In this document: in pieces, positions 37,323 to 46,425 of the stretch | Numbering within the stretch: the first letter of the stretch is position 1 | Layout: every line of letters begins with the position of its first letter | DNA from: Bradyrhizobium quebecense | GTDB taxonomy: Bacteria; Pseudomonadota; Alphaproteobacteria; Rhizobiales; Xanthobacteraceae | Direction: 5' to 3' | NCBI RefSeq assembly: GCF_013373795.3 | Contig: NZ_CP088022.1 | Span: 2,356,001 to 2,420,000 of the forward strand | DNA length: 64,000 nucleotides | The notes under the pieces: model-generated | Seen by the model: only the letters and a program-made list of their open reading frames with translations | What the model was told of the DNA's origin: nothing | Databases searched by the model: none | Translations under genes and position numbers: made by a program

Positions 37323-38563
37323 AAAGTCCGCCCGTCATTTCCCGCCGCGCGCTGCTGATCGGCTTCTGGCTCGGTGGAACCTCGCTCGCGGGCGCGCAGG
37401 TCAAGAAGCGCGGCAACGATCAGGGTATCGGCGGCACCGGGATCACTGGCTCCGACCAGGGCATCGGTGGCACCGGCATTGTCGGCGTGATCCAGCGGTT
37501 CGGCTCGATCTACGTCAACGGCGAGCGCGTCGCCTATGCGGCCGATGTGGCGGTCCGGATCGACGGCGAGGCGGCGAACGCCAAAGCGCTGCGGATCGGC
37601 CAGCTCGCGCGCGTGGTGGCAGAGCGCGATGCCGGCGGCACGCTGTCGACCAGGCGCATCGACGTGGCGAGCGAAGTGACAGGGCCGGTCGAGCAGGTGA
37701 AATCGGGCGAGCTGACGGTGCTCGGCCAGAAGGTCGCGTGGAGCGGCCGCGAGAGCTGGCTGAAGGTCGGCGCGCATGTCGCCGTGTTCGGGCTGCGCCG
37801 CACCGATGGCGTCGTCGTCGCAAGCCTGGTGCAGGAGCGCCATGACGCTGCGATGCGCGTCGCAGGACCACTCGAGCGCGACCGCAACGGAGCGTTCCGG
37901 ATCGGCGAGCTCAAGCTCAGCGGCGTCGATGCGGCTTTGGTCGGTCAGCGCGTGCAGGCGGAAGGGCATGTCGCGCAGGGCGTGATGCAGGTCTCGCGCA
38001 GCCGCGCCGATGACTTCTCCGATCTCACCGGCGCCAAGCGGCTCTTGATCGAGGCCTATGTGCGGCGGGTCGGCAATGACCTGCAGCTCGGCTCCGGCTT
38101 CGTCGCGCGCGACCACTCGCGCTTTTGGCCGGCCGCCGATACGCGCGTGGTCGTCAACGCGCAGCTGTCGGGGACGCGCGAGCTGCGGGTCGAGTCGGTG
38201 CAATCGGTCACTAGATTTCCGGGCTCGTCGGTGAGGAGCCCCGGCACGCCGGGCCGCGGCTCCGGCGGCGGTGGCTCCGGGCCGGGACATGGATCCGGAC
38301 TGGGCGGGCGCGGTGCGCCTGGTGGCGGCGGCCCCGGCGGCAGCCCTGGTGGGCCGTCTGGTGCGCCCGGCGGCGGGCCGCCAGGTGGTGCCGGTCCTGC
38401 GCCCGATCCCCTGAACGGCGGAACGACCGGCCCCGGTCCGGGCGGCGTCGGCTCGCCCGGCGGGCCATTCGGCCCCGGTGGCGGTGGTGGTCCGTTCGGG
38501 CCCGGCGGCGGATTCGGTGGTGGCGGGCCGCCCGGCGGCATGGGCGGCGGCGGCCGCCGCTGA
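37319..38563 (+). CDS. DUF5666 secreted protein with Gly/Pro-rich tail
   Basis: Function unknown. The 414-residue protein starts with GTG overlapping the DUF6502 stop. An N-terminal hydrophobic segment after two Arg (SRRALLIGFWLGGTSLAGAQ) fits a Tat-type signal. Two copies of DQGIGGTG-like sequence (about 35-60) lead into DUF5666 beta-barrel repeats (GVIQRFGSIYVNGERVAYAADV and related at about 57-300). The last 110 residues are almost only Gly, Pro, Ser and Ala with occasional Phe. The export signal and beta repeats point to a periplasmic or surface role. Confidence 0.85.
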   Translation: MKSPPVISRRALLIGFWLGGTSLAGAQVKKRGNDQGIGGTGITGSDQGIGGTGIVGVIQRFGSIYVNGERVAYAADVAVRIDGEAANAKALRIGQLARVVAERDAGGTLSTRRIDVASEVTGPVEQVKSGELTVLGQKVAWSGRESWLKVGAHVAVFGLRRTDGVVVASLVQERHDAAMRVAGPLERDRNGAFRIGELKLSGVDAALVGQRVQAEGHVAQGVMQVSRSRADDFSDLTGAKRLLIEAYVRRVGNDLQLGSGFVARDHSRFWPAADTRVVVNAQLSGTRELRVESVQSVTRFPGSSVRSPGTPGRGSGGGGSGPGHGSGLGGRGAPGGGGPGGSPGGPSGAPGGGPPGGAGPAPDPLNGGTTGPGPGGVGSPGGPFGPGGGGGPFGPGGGFGGGGPPGGMGGGGRR

Positions 38564-38578
38564 GCCGCAAACGAGATC

Positions 38579-38602
38579 GGCGCAAGCGAGGCCGCTTGCG
38601 CC
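38579..38602. terminator. Hairpin after the DUF5666 gene
   Basis: GGCGCAAGCG and its near-perfect complement around a short loop, 16 bases after the DUF5666 stop. The T-rich run is poor (GATGTTC), so it is a weak or factor-assisted terminator. It may also have served the M23 peptidase gene before the insertion to its right. Confidence 0.55.
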
Positions 38603-38632
38603 GATGTTCAGATCAATCGTTGCGAGATTGAG

Positions 38633-38682
38633 CTAGCCCGCGCTGAGCCGGACGCCGGCGCGGAGGAATTTCTGCGGATCGA
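38633..38682. repeat. Left copy of a 50-bp direct repeat (duplicated 3' end of the M23 peptidase gene)
   Basis: Matches 39940-39989 in 49 of 50 positions, same orientation; the only difference is C at 38648 against T at 39955. It encodes the last codons and TAG stop of the M23 peptidase. Together the two copies bracket 1257 bases holding the IS fragment and the immunity gene, like an attachment-site or insertion duplication. Confidence 0.9.
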
Positions 38683-39088
38683 GAGCCGGATCGGGAGGCC
38701 GTGAGCGTCGACGACGACGTGGATCTTGGTCGTGAGCCCGCCGCGTGATCGACCGAGACAATGATCTGCACCTCCTTTTGCCATTGCAGCCTGCTGATGG
38801 GCACGAACGGAGGTGCTGATCATCTGGATGTTACCACTATGCGCGGCGCTGATGGACGCTATCAGTCGGTCCCATACGCCGGCCTTCCGCCATCGCACAA
38901 TGCGGTTGTAACAGATGGTACGCGGTCCATAGCGTTCTGGTAGGTCGCGTCATGGTGTTCCCGATCGAAGCACCAAAAATGCCGTTCAGCACGCGCCGAT
39001 CATCGACGTGGGGCGCGCCTCTCGGCTTGTTGGGCAGCAGCGGCGTGATCACGCGCCATTCGAAGTCGGTCAGATCATATCGGCTCAT
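38683..39088 (-). pseudogene. IS5-family transposase remnant, truncated and frameshifted
   Basis: The N-terminal segment MSRYDLTDFEWRVITPLLPNKPRGAPHVDDRRVLNGIF is the usual opening of short IS5-group orfA products. The frame is then lost near 38960. A second frame carries RWRKAGVWDRLIASISAAHSGNIQMISTSVRAHQQAAMAKGG and DHCLGRSRGGLTTKIHVVVDAHGLPIRL, the matching central part with the first catalytic Asp region altered. The C-terminus with the remaining catalytic residues is missing, because the left direct repeat begins there. It cannot make a working transposase. Confidence 0.85.
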
Positions 39089-39265
39089 ATTGAGCTTGAA
39101 TCAGAGTTCGGCGCGATATGAAAGCGGCAAGTCAGCAAACGCCCCCACGTCCGGCATTTGCCGCCGAACCGGGAAGCGCAACAGCGGTAGCCCGGCGTAG
39201 GTCAACACTAATAGAGCCACGCTTTCTTAGCGGACCGAACGGGCGCTTAGTGCTAGATCTTTTGC

Positions 39266-39820
39266 TCAATCTGGCTTTTGGTCCGGCAGGGAAAGGCCGG
39301 CCTGAAGGTCACGGATTATGATGCCTAGTTGGCCTGAGGCGAGGAGCCCTGGCCCTAAGGGACCCGAACGGTCTTCGCCTACACGTGGAAGCGCTCGCAG
39401 TGCAGTCCGCACCTCCGCTTTCATATGCATGAGCTGCCAGCGAACCTCGTCATCGGCGGCTCGTGGCCGGTCGGGAGACGCTAAGCTGGCGGCTTTAACG
39501 GCATACGCTGCGGCGCCCAAGGCGTGTGCACCCATGTGGCAAACGGCGGCAGCTTGACCCGCAGCTCTGGCGGCGGCTGCGGCTGCGGGAGACTTCACCT
39601 CTTTAGCAGCGCCGCCGCCCATAAACCGTTGGCGAATTTCTACGGCGGTGTCCAACTCCCCGCGGGAGTACGCTCGGGTCCGGGCGATAGCAGCGCGAGG
39701 GCGACCGTCAGTCGGCCTTTCAGCTTCAAAAATCCGCAGAACTCGTTCAGCACAGTCGGCGGCCCATGCAGCGACAAGTCGCCGGTCGGATTCGCTCAAT
39801 GCCTGCGAAGATTTCGCCAT
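39266..39820 (-). CDS. Putative immunity protein, Imm5-like
   Basis: Probably protects against a polymorphic or contact-dependent toxin. The 184-residue helical protein shows the features I know from Imm5-like proteins: WAADCAERVLRIFEAERPTDGRPRAAIARTRAYSRGELDTAVEIRQ, a run of alanines (AAAAARAAGQAAAVCHMGAHALGAAAYAVKAASLA), and a C-terminal helix near the end. No toxin gene or secretion system is adjacent, so it would be an orphan immunity gene. It is inside the 50-bp direct repeats and next to an IS remnant, both signs of acquisition. The start at 39820 has a weak GAG upstream. Confidence 0.75.
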   Translation of the reverse strand: MAKSSQALSESDRRLVAAWAADCAERVLRIFEAERPTDGRPRAAIARTRAYSRGELDTAVEIRQRFMGGGAAKEVKSPAAAAAARAAGQAAAVCHMGAHALGAAAYAVKAASLASPDRPRAADDEVRWQLMHMKAEVRTALRALPRVGEDRSGPLGPGLLASGQLGIIIRDLQAGLSLPDQKPD

Positions 39821-39939
39821 CTCAGACTCTAAAAATGAAACTCAACCATTCAGTCAAATATGACCGCTTTGCGGTCTACGTGACCCAAAAGCCGACAGTC
39901 CCAGCAATCTCGGTCGTTCCCGATTTATGAGTTCACGGC

Positions 39940-39989
39940 CTAGCCCGCGCTGAGTCGGACGCCGGCGCGGAGGAATTTCTGCGGATCGA
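39940..39989. repeat. Right copy of the 50-bp direct repeat (native end of the M23 peptidase gene)
   Basis: This copy is part of the intact gene: it encodes its last residues (...KFLRAGVRLSAG) and TAG stop. See 38633-38682 for the partner. Being inside a conserved gene end, it is the likely original, with the left copy produced by the insertion. Confidence 0.9.
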
Positions 39990-41289
39990 CCGCTTCGCCG
40001 TCGATGCGGGTCTCGTAGTGCAGATGCGGACCGGTGGAACGTCCGGTCGAACCGACGGCGCCGATCACCTGGCCGATCTTGACGTATTCACCGACCTTGA
40101 CGCCGATCTCGGAGAGATGGCCGTAGCGGGTCGACAGCCCATTGCCGTGATCGACCTCGACCATGCGGCCGTAGCCGCCGGCCCAGCCCGCCGACACCAC
40201 CTTGCCGTTGGCGGTGACGCGCACCGGATCGCCCTGCGCGGCGCGGAAGTCGAGCCCGGTGTGCATCGCCGGACGGCCGAGGAAGGGATCGGAGCGAACG
40301 CCGAAGCCGCTGGTGAATTCGACCTCGCCGACCACGGGCTTGCGATAAGGCACCAGCGCCAGCGTCTGGTTCAGGCGCTGCATCTGCGCGCGGTTGATGT
40401 TGATGCGGTAGAGCTGGCGCTCGAACGCGCCGGCGTCGGGCGCGAGCTTCACCGGCACATAGGGGCCCCCCATGCCGGAGCGCGGCGTCGCGGCTTCGAG
40501 CTGCGCCATGTTGAGGCCGAGATCGGAGATCACGCCGCGCATCCGGCGCACCCGCGATTCGATGCCGTCCTCGACCGAGGAGAGTGCTGCGACCTGGCGC
40601 CGCTCGACCTGGTCGAGCGAGGTTTGCAGACGGACCAGGACGTTGTCGACGCCCTGGGCCTTGGCGAACTGGTTCGGCTGCGCCTTGGCGATCAGCGGCG
40701 CGCGCGATTCCAGCCGCGCCTCGCGATCCGGCGGCGCCACGAAGATCACGGTGTCGCTGATCGGGGAGGGCTTCGGCGTACCGGATGACGGCGCGGCGTC
40801 GGCGCGGCCCTGCGGCTTGATCGATCCGGTGGTCGCAACATCAGGCATCGCGCCGAGCGCGGTGGCGCGTGATTCCAGCGCCGACTGCCGCTTCATGATC
40901 TGGTCGAGCTTCTGGTCGAACTGTTCCTGATCGAGCAGCTGGCGGCTGGTGGTGCGGTCAACCTTGGCGCGCAGCTCCGAGATGCGGTCCTCATAGGCGT
41001 ATTGCATCTCGGCCTGGCGCGCGATCAACCGGGTCAGGACGTCGTCACGGAACGCGAAATACGTCGCAGTCGCCGCCGACCACATGCCGAGCAGGACCAC
41101 GGTGCCGACCGCGATCCAGAACACCACCGGTCCGAACCGGACCTGCTTGCCGGCATGGACCAGCGTATAACCCTCGCCGGAGGCGGCCGCCGTCTGTGCG
41201 GCATGCTGGGCCACCGGACGGCGCGCCGGCGACCGGCCATGGTCTTGCGGATGATGGTGTTTCTGGTGATGACCGGACCGGCTCGACAT
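39940..41289 (-). CDS. M23-family peptidoglycan endopeptidase, membrane anchored
   Basis: Cleaves peptidoglycan cross-bridges or activates an amidase. About 449 residues from ATG 41289, which has GGGAG before it; a start at 41358 is possible. A His-rich N-terminus (SSRSGHHQKHHHPQDH) is followed by one membrane helix (PVVFWIAVGTVVLLGMWSAATATYF) and a long coiled coil (about 75-290). The M23 domain has the zinc ligands in MHTGLDF and HLHYE, with SGFGVRSDPF and VEVDHGNGLSTRYGHLSEI. No active-site residue is missing, though related proteins act through partners. The gene's 3' end carries one copy of the direct repeat. Confidence 0.92.
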   Translation of the reverse strand: MSSRSGHHQKHHHPQDHGRSPARRPVAQHAAQTAAASGEGYTLVHAGKQVRFGPVVFWIAVGTVVLLGMWSAATATYFAFRDDVLTRLIARQAEMQYAYEDRISELRAKVDRTTSRQLLDQEQFDQKLDQIMKRQSALESRATALGAMPDVATTGSIKPQGRADAAPSSGTPKPSPISDTVIFVAPPDREARLESRAPLIAKAQPNQFAKAQGVDNVLVRLQTSLDQVERRQVAALSSVEDGIESRVRRMRGVISDLGLNMAQLEAATPRSGMGGPYVPVKLAPDAGAFERQLYRININRAQMQRLNQTLALVPYRKPVVGEVEFTSGFGVRSDPFLGRPAMHTGLDFRAAQGDPVRVTANGKVVSAGWAGGYGRMVEVDHGNGLSTRYGHLSEIGVKVGEYVKIGQVIGAVGSTGRSTGPHLHYETRIDGEAVDPQKFLRAGVRLSAG

Positions 41290-41388
41290 CGGTACTCCCG
41301 CGGCCGGTCGGACCAAGCTCCGTACGGCTAATCTGCGGGGCCGATTTGAGCCCGCCATGGTTAATTTTCAGGAAACGGAACCCTCCGG

Positions 41389-42123
41389 TCAGAGCGATCG
41401 GGCGGCCTCCAATACCGCTTCGGCATGGCCGTCGACCTTCACATGACGCCAGATCCGCGCGACTTTTCCACTGGAATCGACCAGAACCGTGGTGCGAATA
41501 ATTCCCATGAAGGTCCTGCCATACATGGATTTTTCGCCCCAGGCGCCATACGCCTCCAGCATCTGATGAGCCGGGTCCGAGACCAGCGGCAACGACAGCT
41601 GGTGTTTGTCTCGAAATGACTCCTGCGCCTTAACCGTATCGGCGGAAATGCCGACCACCTCGGCACCTGAAGCCACGAACTCATTCTTGAGCCGCGTGAA
41701 GTCGATCGCCTCCCTGGTGCAGCCGGGGGTGTCGGCGCGGGGATAGAAGAACAGCACCAGCTTCTTGCCGGCAAAATCCCTCAGTGAAACGCTGCCTCCG
41801 CCGTCGCGCGGCAGGTCAAACGCTGGTGCCGCGGCGCCCTCAGCGAGTGTGACGGAGGACGACCTGGTCACGGTCGCGGCCGGCGCAGGCTTTAACGGTT
41901 TCGATGCGGCCTTGTGCGAGGCTTTGCCTTGAACACCCGTTGCGGTCTTGGTGGTGGTCTTGGCCTTCGCCTTTGTTGCTTTCTTGGCCGCGGCCTTCTT
42001 CGCAACCGTTGTGCGGGTTTTCGTCGCGGACTTCCCAGTGCTTGCGCCTGCGGCGCGCGCAACCTTTGTTGCGACCCGCTTTCCGGTTGTGTTGGAGGAT
42101 TTCTTGCGCGTTTTCTTGGACAT
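41389..42123 (-). CDS. Bcp/PrxQ-type peroxiredoxin with histone-like lysine-rich N-terminus
   Basis: Reduces peroxides with thioredoxin as donor. The start at ATG 42123 follows a strong AAGGAAGG site. Of 244 residues, the first 90 are nearly all Lys, Ala, Thr and Ser in KKA/KTT/AKK repeats, resembling histone H1 or AlgP tails. The Prx domain begins at about 91 (VTLAEGAAAPAFDLPRDGGGSVSLRDFAGKKLVLFFYP), with the peroxidatic C135 in DTPGCTREA. The second Cys common five residues later in Bcp is absent (here Asp), so it is a 1-Cys form. It lies 99 bases before the M23 gene on the same strand. The tail might bind DNA or RNA. Confidence 0.92.
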   Translation of the reverse strand: MSKKTRKKSSNTTGKRVATKVARAAGASTGKSATKTRTTVAKKAAAKKATKAKAKTTTKTATGVQGKASHKAASKPLKPAPAATVTRSSSVTLAEGAAAPAFDLPRDGGGSVSLRDFAGKKLVLFFYPRADTPGCTREAIDFTRLKNEFVASGAEVVGISADTVKAQESFRDKHQLSLPLVSDPAHQMLEAYGAWGEKSMYGRTFMGIIRTTVLVDSSGKVARIWRHVKVDGHAEAVLEAARSL

Positions 42124-42349
42124 ACGCCTTCCTTTCGTCGCTTTCCGAAGCTCAACCATTGGGGTATTGCGGTCTCATTCGCAGCGGCCGGATTCGCATC
42201 GGCTGCTGGGCAAGTTTGATGGCCACGGAGTATGGTGACAAGGAATTCGACGCGTTACCCGTCCGCTTGCTGAATTGGCTTTTGATTGGTTGTTTTGGTC
42301 CGTTCCGGGGCCGTCGGCGAGTAACATGATTAGGCGAGGATAGGCGGCG

Positions 42350-45300
42350 ATGCCGGCAAGGGAGCGCTCGATAACAGTCGACGGGCGCCCCTATGGCGGC
42401 GATCAGCTTCGCCGTCAGCACCGAGAGGCAATGGCAAGGAACACGTCGCCGCAGGGTCCAAATCCGCGCGCCGGGACTGACTTCTCGCAATGGGAAGACG
42501 ACGCCGCGTGGGACGAGCAGGATGAGGCGGCGGGCAACCGTGCGCGGCAATTGCTGGCGCGTTCCAACCCCAACCTGCATCGTTTCACCGATTTCTGTTC
42601 CGGCATGCAGCGCTGGCTGCACGGCGAGCGCTGGATCCGTCGCATCGGGCTCGTGCTCGTGGTGCTGGTCGTGATGTTCGCGACCTGCTTCGGCGCATTG
42701 TGGTGGCGGCTCGGCGCCGGTCCGATCAATCTCGATTTGGCGACGCCATGGCTGGCCGCGGCGATCGAGGAGAATATCGGTCACGGCAACACGGTCGAGG
42801 TCGGCGGAACGCAGATCGAGCGCGCCGGCCGCATCAGGATCGCGGTACGCATCCGTGACATCATCGTCCGCGACCGCGACCACGCGGTCGTTGCCAGCGC
42901 GCCGAAAGCCGAAGTGCGCTTGTCGGGAACGGCATTGCTGATGGGCCAGTTGCGGGCGGAGAGCCTCAATCTGGTCGATGCGGAACTGTCGGTGCGCATC
43001 ACGCCCGACGGCAATGTCACTGTGTCCGCCGGCGACACCGCAAAACCGCTCGCCACCGGCGTTGCATCCAAGCGGGAGGCGGGGCTGCCGCCAACATTCC
43101 CGCGGCCGACGACCGCTGCGCCGCCGCCACCGGTTGCATTGCCTCCGATTGCCTCCGGGCCCTCGGCGTCTGCACCCGATTCGGCCCAGAGTGGGCTGCT
43201 CGCCGGCCTCGACTGGCTCGATAGCCTCAGCATGACCGGCCTCGACGGTCAGAACCTCAACGAGATCGGCCTGAAGAACGGCAATCTCGTCGTCGACGAC
43301 CAGCAGCGCGGCAACAAATGGAGCTTTGAGAATATCAGCCTGAGCCTGCGGCGCCCGAGCGGCGGCGGGGTTGCGCTCAGCTTCGGCGAGGACGGCGCAA
43401 AGCCCTGGTCGGTCCGTGTCCTGGTTGGACCGCAGCAGAACGGCGTGCGCTCGGTCGACATCAAGGCCGACAAGGTCTCCACCCGCAACATCCTGCTCGC
43501 GATGCGGACCAAGGATCTCACCTACACCGCCGACCTGCCGCTGTCGGGCGAGATGAAGGGCGAGCTCGGCCGCGACGGCCTGCCGACCTATTTTCGCGGC
43601 AAGGTCAATGTCGGCGCCGGCAACATCATCGACACCGACACGCCCGACTACCCGATGCCGGTCGATTCGGCCGAGATGAGCGTCGAGTGGGATTCGGGGC
43701 GCCGCGTGCTGCTGGCGCCGATCAAGATCGTCTCGGGCGCCAACCGCATCACGCTGCTCGGCCATCTCGAGCCGCCGAACGACAACGTCACCGACTGGCA
43801 GGCGGGCCTGTCGGGGGGCACCATCGTGCTGGCCGGCGCCGATAAGAATGAACCGCCGCTGATCTTCAATCGCATCAACGTCGGCTTCCGGTTCGACACC
43901 GAGAAGAAGCGGGTGCTGCTGACCCAGGCCGACATCTCCAATGGCGAGATCGGCGTCGCCGGCACCGGCAGCATCGACTATTCCGGCGAGCCGCGGTTGC
44001 AACTCGGCTTCGCCGGCACCCCGATGTCGGCCTCCGCGCTGAAGCGGATGTGGCCGATCATCATCGTGCCCGAGGTGCGTGAATGGGTACTCGAGCGGAT
44101 CGACCGCGGCACGCTCCAGCGCATCGATGTCGGCGTCAATTCGCCGGTACATAATCTGTCGCGCAAGGGACCACCGATCCCGGATGACGGTCTCTCGGTC
44201 AACATCGTCGCCTCGGGTGTCACGGTGCGCCCGGTGGATCAGATGCCCGCAGTGCATGACGCGGATCTGAAAGCCAGGGTCACCGGCCGCACCGCGACGG
44301 TGACCATCAACCAGGGCATCGCCGACACGCCGGCAGGCCGCAAGATCACGCTGTCGGATTTCAGCTTCGAGGTGCCGGACATGGCGCCGAAACCGTCGCC
44401 GTCGAAGGTCAAGTTCCGGGTCGACTGTCCGGTGCCGGCCGCCGCCGAGATCCTCGCATCCGACCGGCTCAGCGATCTCTCCGGTCCGCCGATCGATCCC
44501 AACGCCAGCAAAGGCAACGTCACGGCCACGATCAATCTCGGCATGCCGGTGACGGGCGGACTGACCAAGGCCGACACGCAATATTCCGTCACCGCCGACA
44601 TCTCCGGCGTTGCCGTCGACAAGCTGGTCATGAACCAGAAGCTCGAGGCCAACACGCTGAAGGTGATTGCGAGCAACGCCGGCTTCCAGGTCAAGGGCGA
44701 CGTCAAGATCAACGGGCAGGCGGCCTCGCTCGACTACCGCAAGCCGGCCGACGGTGATGCCGACGTCAAGCTGCAGGCAACGCTGGATGACGCGAGCCGC
44801 GCGCGCCTCGGGCTTGATCTCGGCCCCGCAGTGTCGGGCGCGATCCCGATCAAGCTGAGCGGCAAGATCGGCAGCGGCGACAATCCCACCACCAAGATGG
44901 GCGTCGAGGCCGACCTGACCCAGCTCAAGCTCGACAACATCCTGCCCGGATGGGTCAAGGCGCAGGGCAGGGCCGGCAAGGCGACTTTCAACGTGGTGCC
45001 GAAGGGGCAGTCGACGCGGTTCGAGGATATCTCGATCGAAGGCAGCGGCGTCTCGATCAAGGGCGCGCTTGAGGTCGACCAGAACGGCGACCTGATGAAT
45101 GCGAACTTCCCGACCTATGCGCCGTCGGACGGCGACAAGACATCGCTGCGGGCCGATCGCGGTCCCGACGGCGTGATCAAGGTGACGATGCGCGGCGACG
45201 TGTTCGATGGCCGCGGCTTCCTGAAATCGGCGATCTCCGGCCGCGACAGCGATCCCAAGAGCAAGACCAAGACGACCGATTTCGATGTCGATCTGAAGCT

Positions 45301-46054
45301 CGGCGCGGTGGCCGGGTTCAACGGCGAGGCGCTGCGCGGCGTCGACTCCAAGATCTCGCGCCGCAACGGGTTCTTCAAGGCGTTCACGCTGAGCGGCAGG
45401 GTCGGCCGCGATACTCCCGTCAGCGTCGATATGCGCGGCCGCCAGCAGGGCCGCGAGGTGATCTACCTGCAAACCGGCGACGCCGGCGCGTTCCTGCGCT
45501 TCATCGACACCTATTCGAAGGTGGTCGGCGGCCAGCTCACGCTGGCGATGGAGCCGCCGATCCCCGAGCCGAGCCCGAGGGAAGGCCTCATCAACATCAC
45601 CGGCTTCTCGGTGAAGGGCGAAACCCAGCTCGACCGCGCCGTCGCCGGCGGGCCGGTCAGCACCCAGAACGGCATCGGGTTCGACGCGCTGCGCGCCGAG
45701 TTCACGCGCCAGAGCGGCCAGCTTTCGATCCGCAACGGCGTGGTCAAGGGACCGAGCATCGGCGCGACGATCGAAGGCAGCATCGACTATGTCGGCAATC
45801 AGGTGCGGATGAACGGCACCTTCATTCCGATGTACGGGCTGAACAACATGTTCGGCCAGATCCCGTTCTTCGGGATTTTCCTCGGCGCCGGCAGCAACGA
45901 AGGCCTGATCGGCGTGACCTATGAAGTGGTCGGCACGCCGAGCCAGCCGGTGCTGCGCGTCAACCCGATCTCGGCACTGGCGCCCGGCCTGACGCGCAAG
46001 ATCTTCGAGTTCAAGCAGTACGGCCCCAACGATCTGCCGACGACGAACAATTAG
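42350..46054 (+). CDS. YhdP/AsmA-like envelope protein (DUF3971)
   Basis: Members of this family are thought to move phospholipids between membranes. The 1234-residue protein has a cytoplasmic, Arg/Asp-rich N-terminus of about 95 residues and one membrane helix (RRIGLVLVVLVVMFATCFGALWW). A very long periplasmic part of repeating beta segments follows (AESLNLVDAELSVRITPDGNVTV, LPLSGEMKGELG, LSGKIGSG), with a Pro/Ala/Ser linker at about 230-270. The C-terminus ends with the DUF3971/AsmA-like motif GTFIPMYGLNNMFGQIPFFGIFLGAGSNEGLIGVTYEVVG. ATG 42350 was kept; ATG 42431 also has an AGAGG site and would lose 27 residues. It is divergent from the peroxiredoxin gene. Confidence 0.88.
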   Translation: MPARERSITVDGRPYGGDQLRRQHREAMARNTSPQGPNPRAGTDFSQWEDDAAWDEQDEAAGNRARQLLARSNPNLHRFTDFCSGMQRWLHGERWIRRIGLVLVVLVVMFATCFGALWWRLGAGPINLDLATPWLAAAIEENIGHGNTVEVGGTQIERAGRIRIAVRIRDIIVRDRDHAVVASAPKAEVRLSGTALLMGQLRAESLNLVDAELSVRITPDGNVTVSAGDTAKPLATGVASKREAGLPPTFPRPTTAAPPPPVALPPIASGPSASAPDSAQSGLLAGLDWLDSLSMTGLDGQNLNEIGLKNGNLVVDDQQRGNKWSFENISLSLRRPSGGGVALSFGEDGAKPWSVRVLVGPQQNGVRSVDIKADKVSTRNILLAMRTKDLTYTADLPLSGEMKGELGRDGLPTYFRGKVNVGAGNIIDTDTPDYPMPVDSAEMSVEWDSGRRVLLAPIKIVSGANRITLLGHLEPPNDNVTDWQAGLSGGTIVLAGADKNEPPLIFNRINVGFRFDTEKKRVLLTQADISNGEIGVAGTGSIDYSGEPRLQLGFAGTPMSASALKRMWPIIIVPEVREWVLERIDRGTLQRIDVGVNSPVHNLSRKGPPIPDDGLSVNIVASGVTVRPVDQMPAVHDADLKARVTGRTATVTINQGIADTPAGRKITLSDFSFEVPDMAPKPSPSKVKFRVDCPVPAAAEILASDRLSDLSGPPIDPNASKGNVTATINLGMPVTGGLTKADTQYSVTADISGVAVDKLVMNQKLEANTLKVIASNAGFQVKGDVKINGQAASLDYRKPADGDADVKLQATLDDASRARLGLDLGPAVSGAIPIKLSGKIGSGDNPTTKMGVEADLTQLKLDNILPGWVKAQGRAGKATFNVVPKGQSTRFEDISIEGSGVSIKGALEVDQNGDLMNANFPTYAPSDGDKTSLRADRGPDGVIKVTMRGDVFDGRGFLKSAISGRDSDPKSKTKTTDFDVDLKLGAVAGFNGEALRGVDSKISRRNGFFKAFTLSGRVGRDTPVSVDMRGRQQGREVIYLQTGDAGAFLRFIDTYSKVVGGQLTLAMEPPIPEPSPREGLINITGFSVKGETQLDRAVAGGPVSTQNGIGFDALRAEFTRQSGQLSIRNGVVKGPSIGATIEGSIDYVGNQVRMNGTFIPMYGLNNMFGQIPFFGIFLGAGSNEGLIGVTYEVVGTPSQPVLRVNPISALAPGLTRKIFEFKQYGPNDLPTTNN

Positions 46055-46425
46055 GACACGCGCTCATCAACGTCCGCTGCAGGTGGAGATCGCGCGCTCG
46101 CTCTCGTCGTCGTTTTCGACCCGAAGCGGATTTGGCTTCAGTCGCTTCGCATCTCTCGTTTCGAACGATGGCTTCCGGGGCCAAGCCACCTCGCACACGC
46201 AATTGCAGTCGCGTTCTCAAATGAGCCGCCGTAGATCACGTACACGTCTTGTCGGCCGATCTCTCAGGGCAAAGATTGGTGCCGTCTCAGACGGTACAAT
46301 CGACGTTCGGTAAGCTGCCGGGCCTCCTGTCGTCCGCCGCCTAGTAATATGCGCTTGACCATGTCGACGGGCTGTTGCTCTAGCGCCAGCGCCCCGGCCC
46401 TGAAGGGCCGGGATTTGCACCGGTG
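46055..46425. other. Intergenic region with one hairpin
   Basis: No coding frame is convincing. A strong palindrome CCCGGCCC-TGAA-GGGCCGGG is at 46393-46412, 14 bases beyond the stop of the small secreted-protein gene on the minus strand. It lacks a T run, so it may be a weak terminator. Nothing else recognised. Confidence 0.5.

Noticed and set aside
42152..45472. 1106-codon frame opposite the YhdP-like gene
   Set aside because: Antisense shadow with His/Arg/Asp-rich composition and no motif; the plus-strand frame has a membrane helix and family C-terminus.
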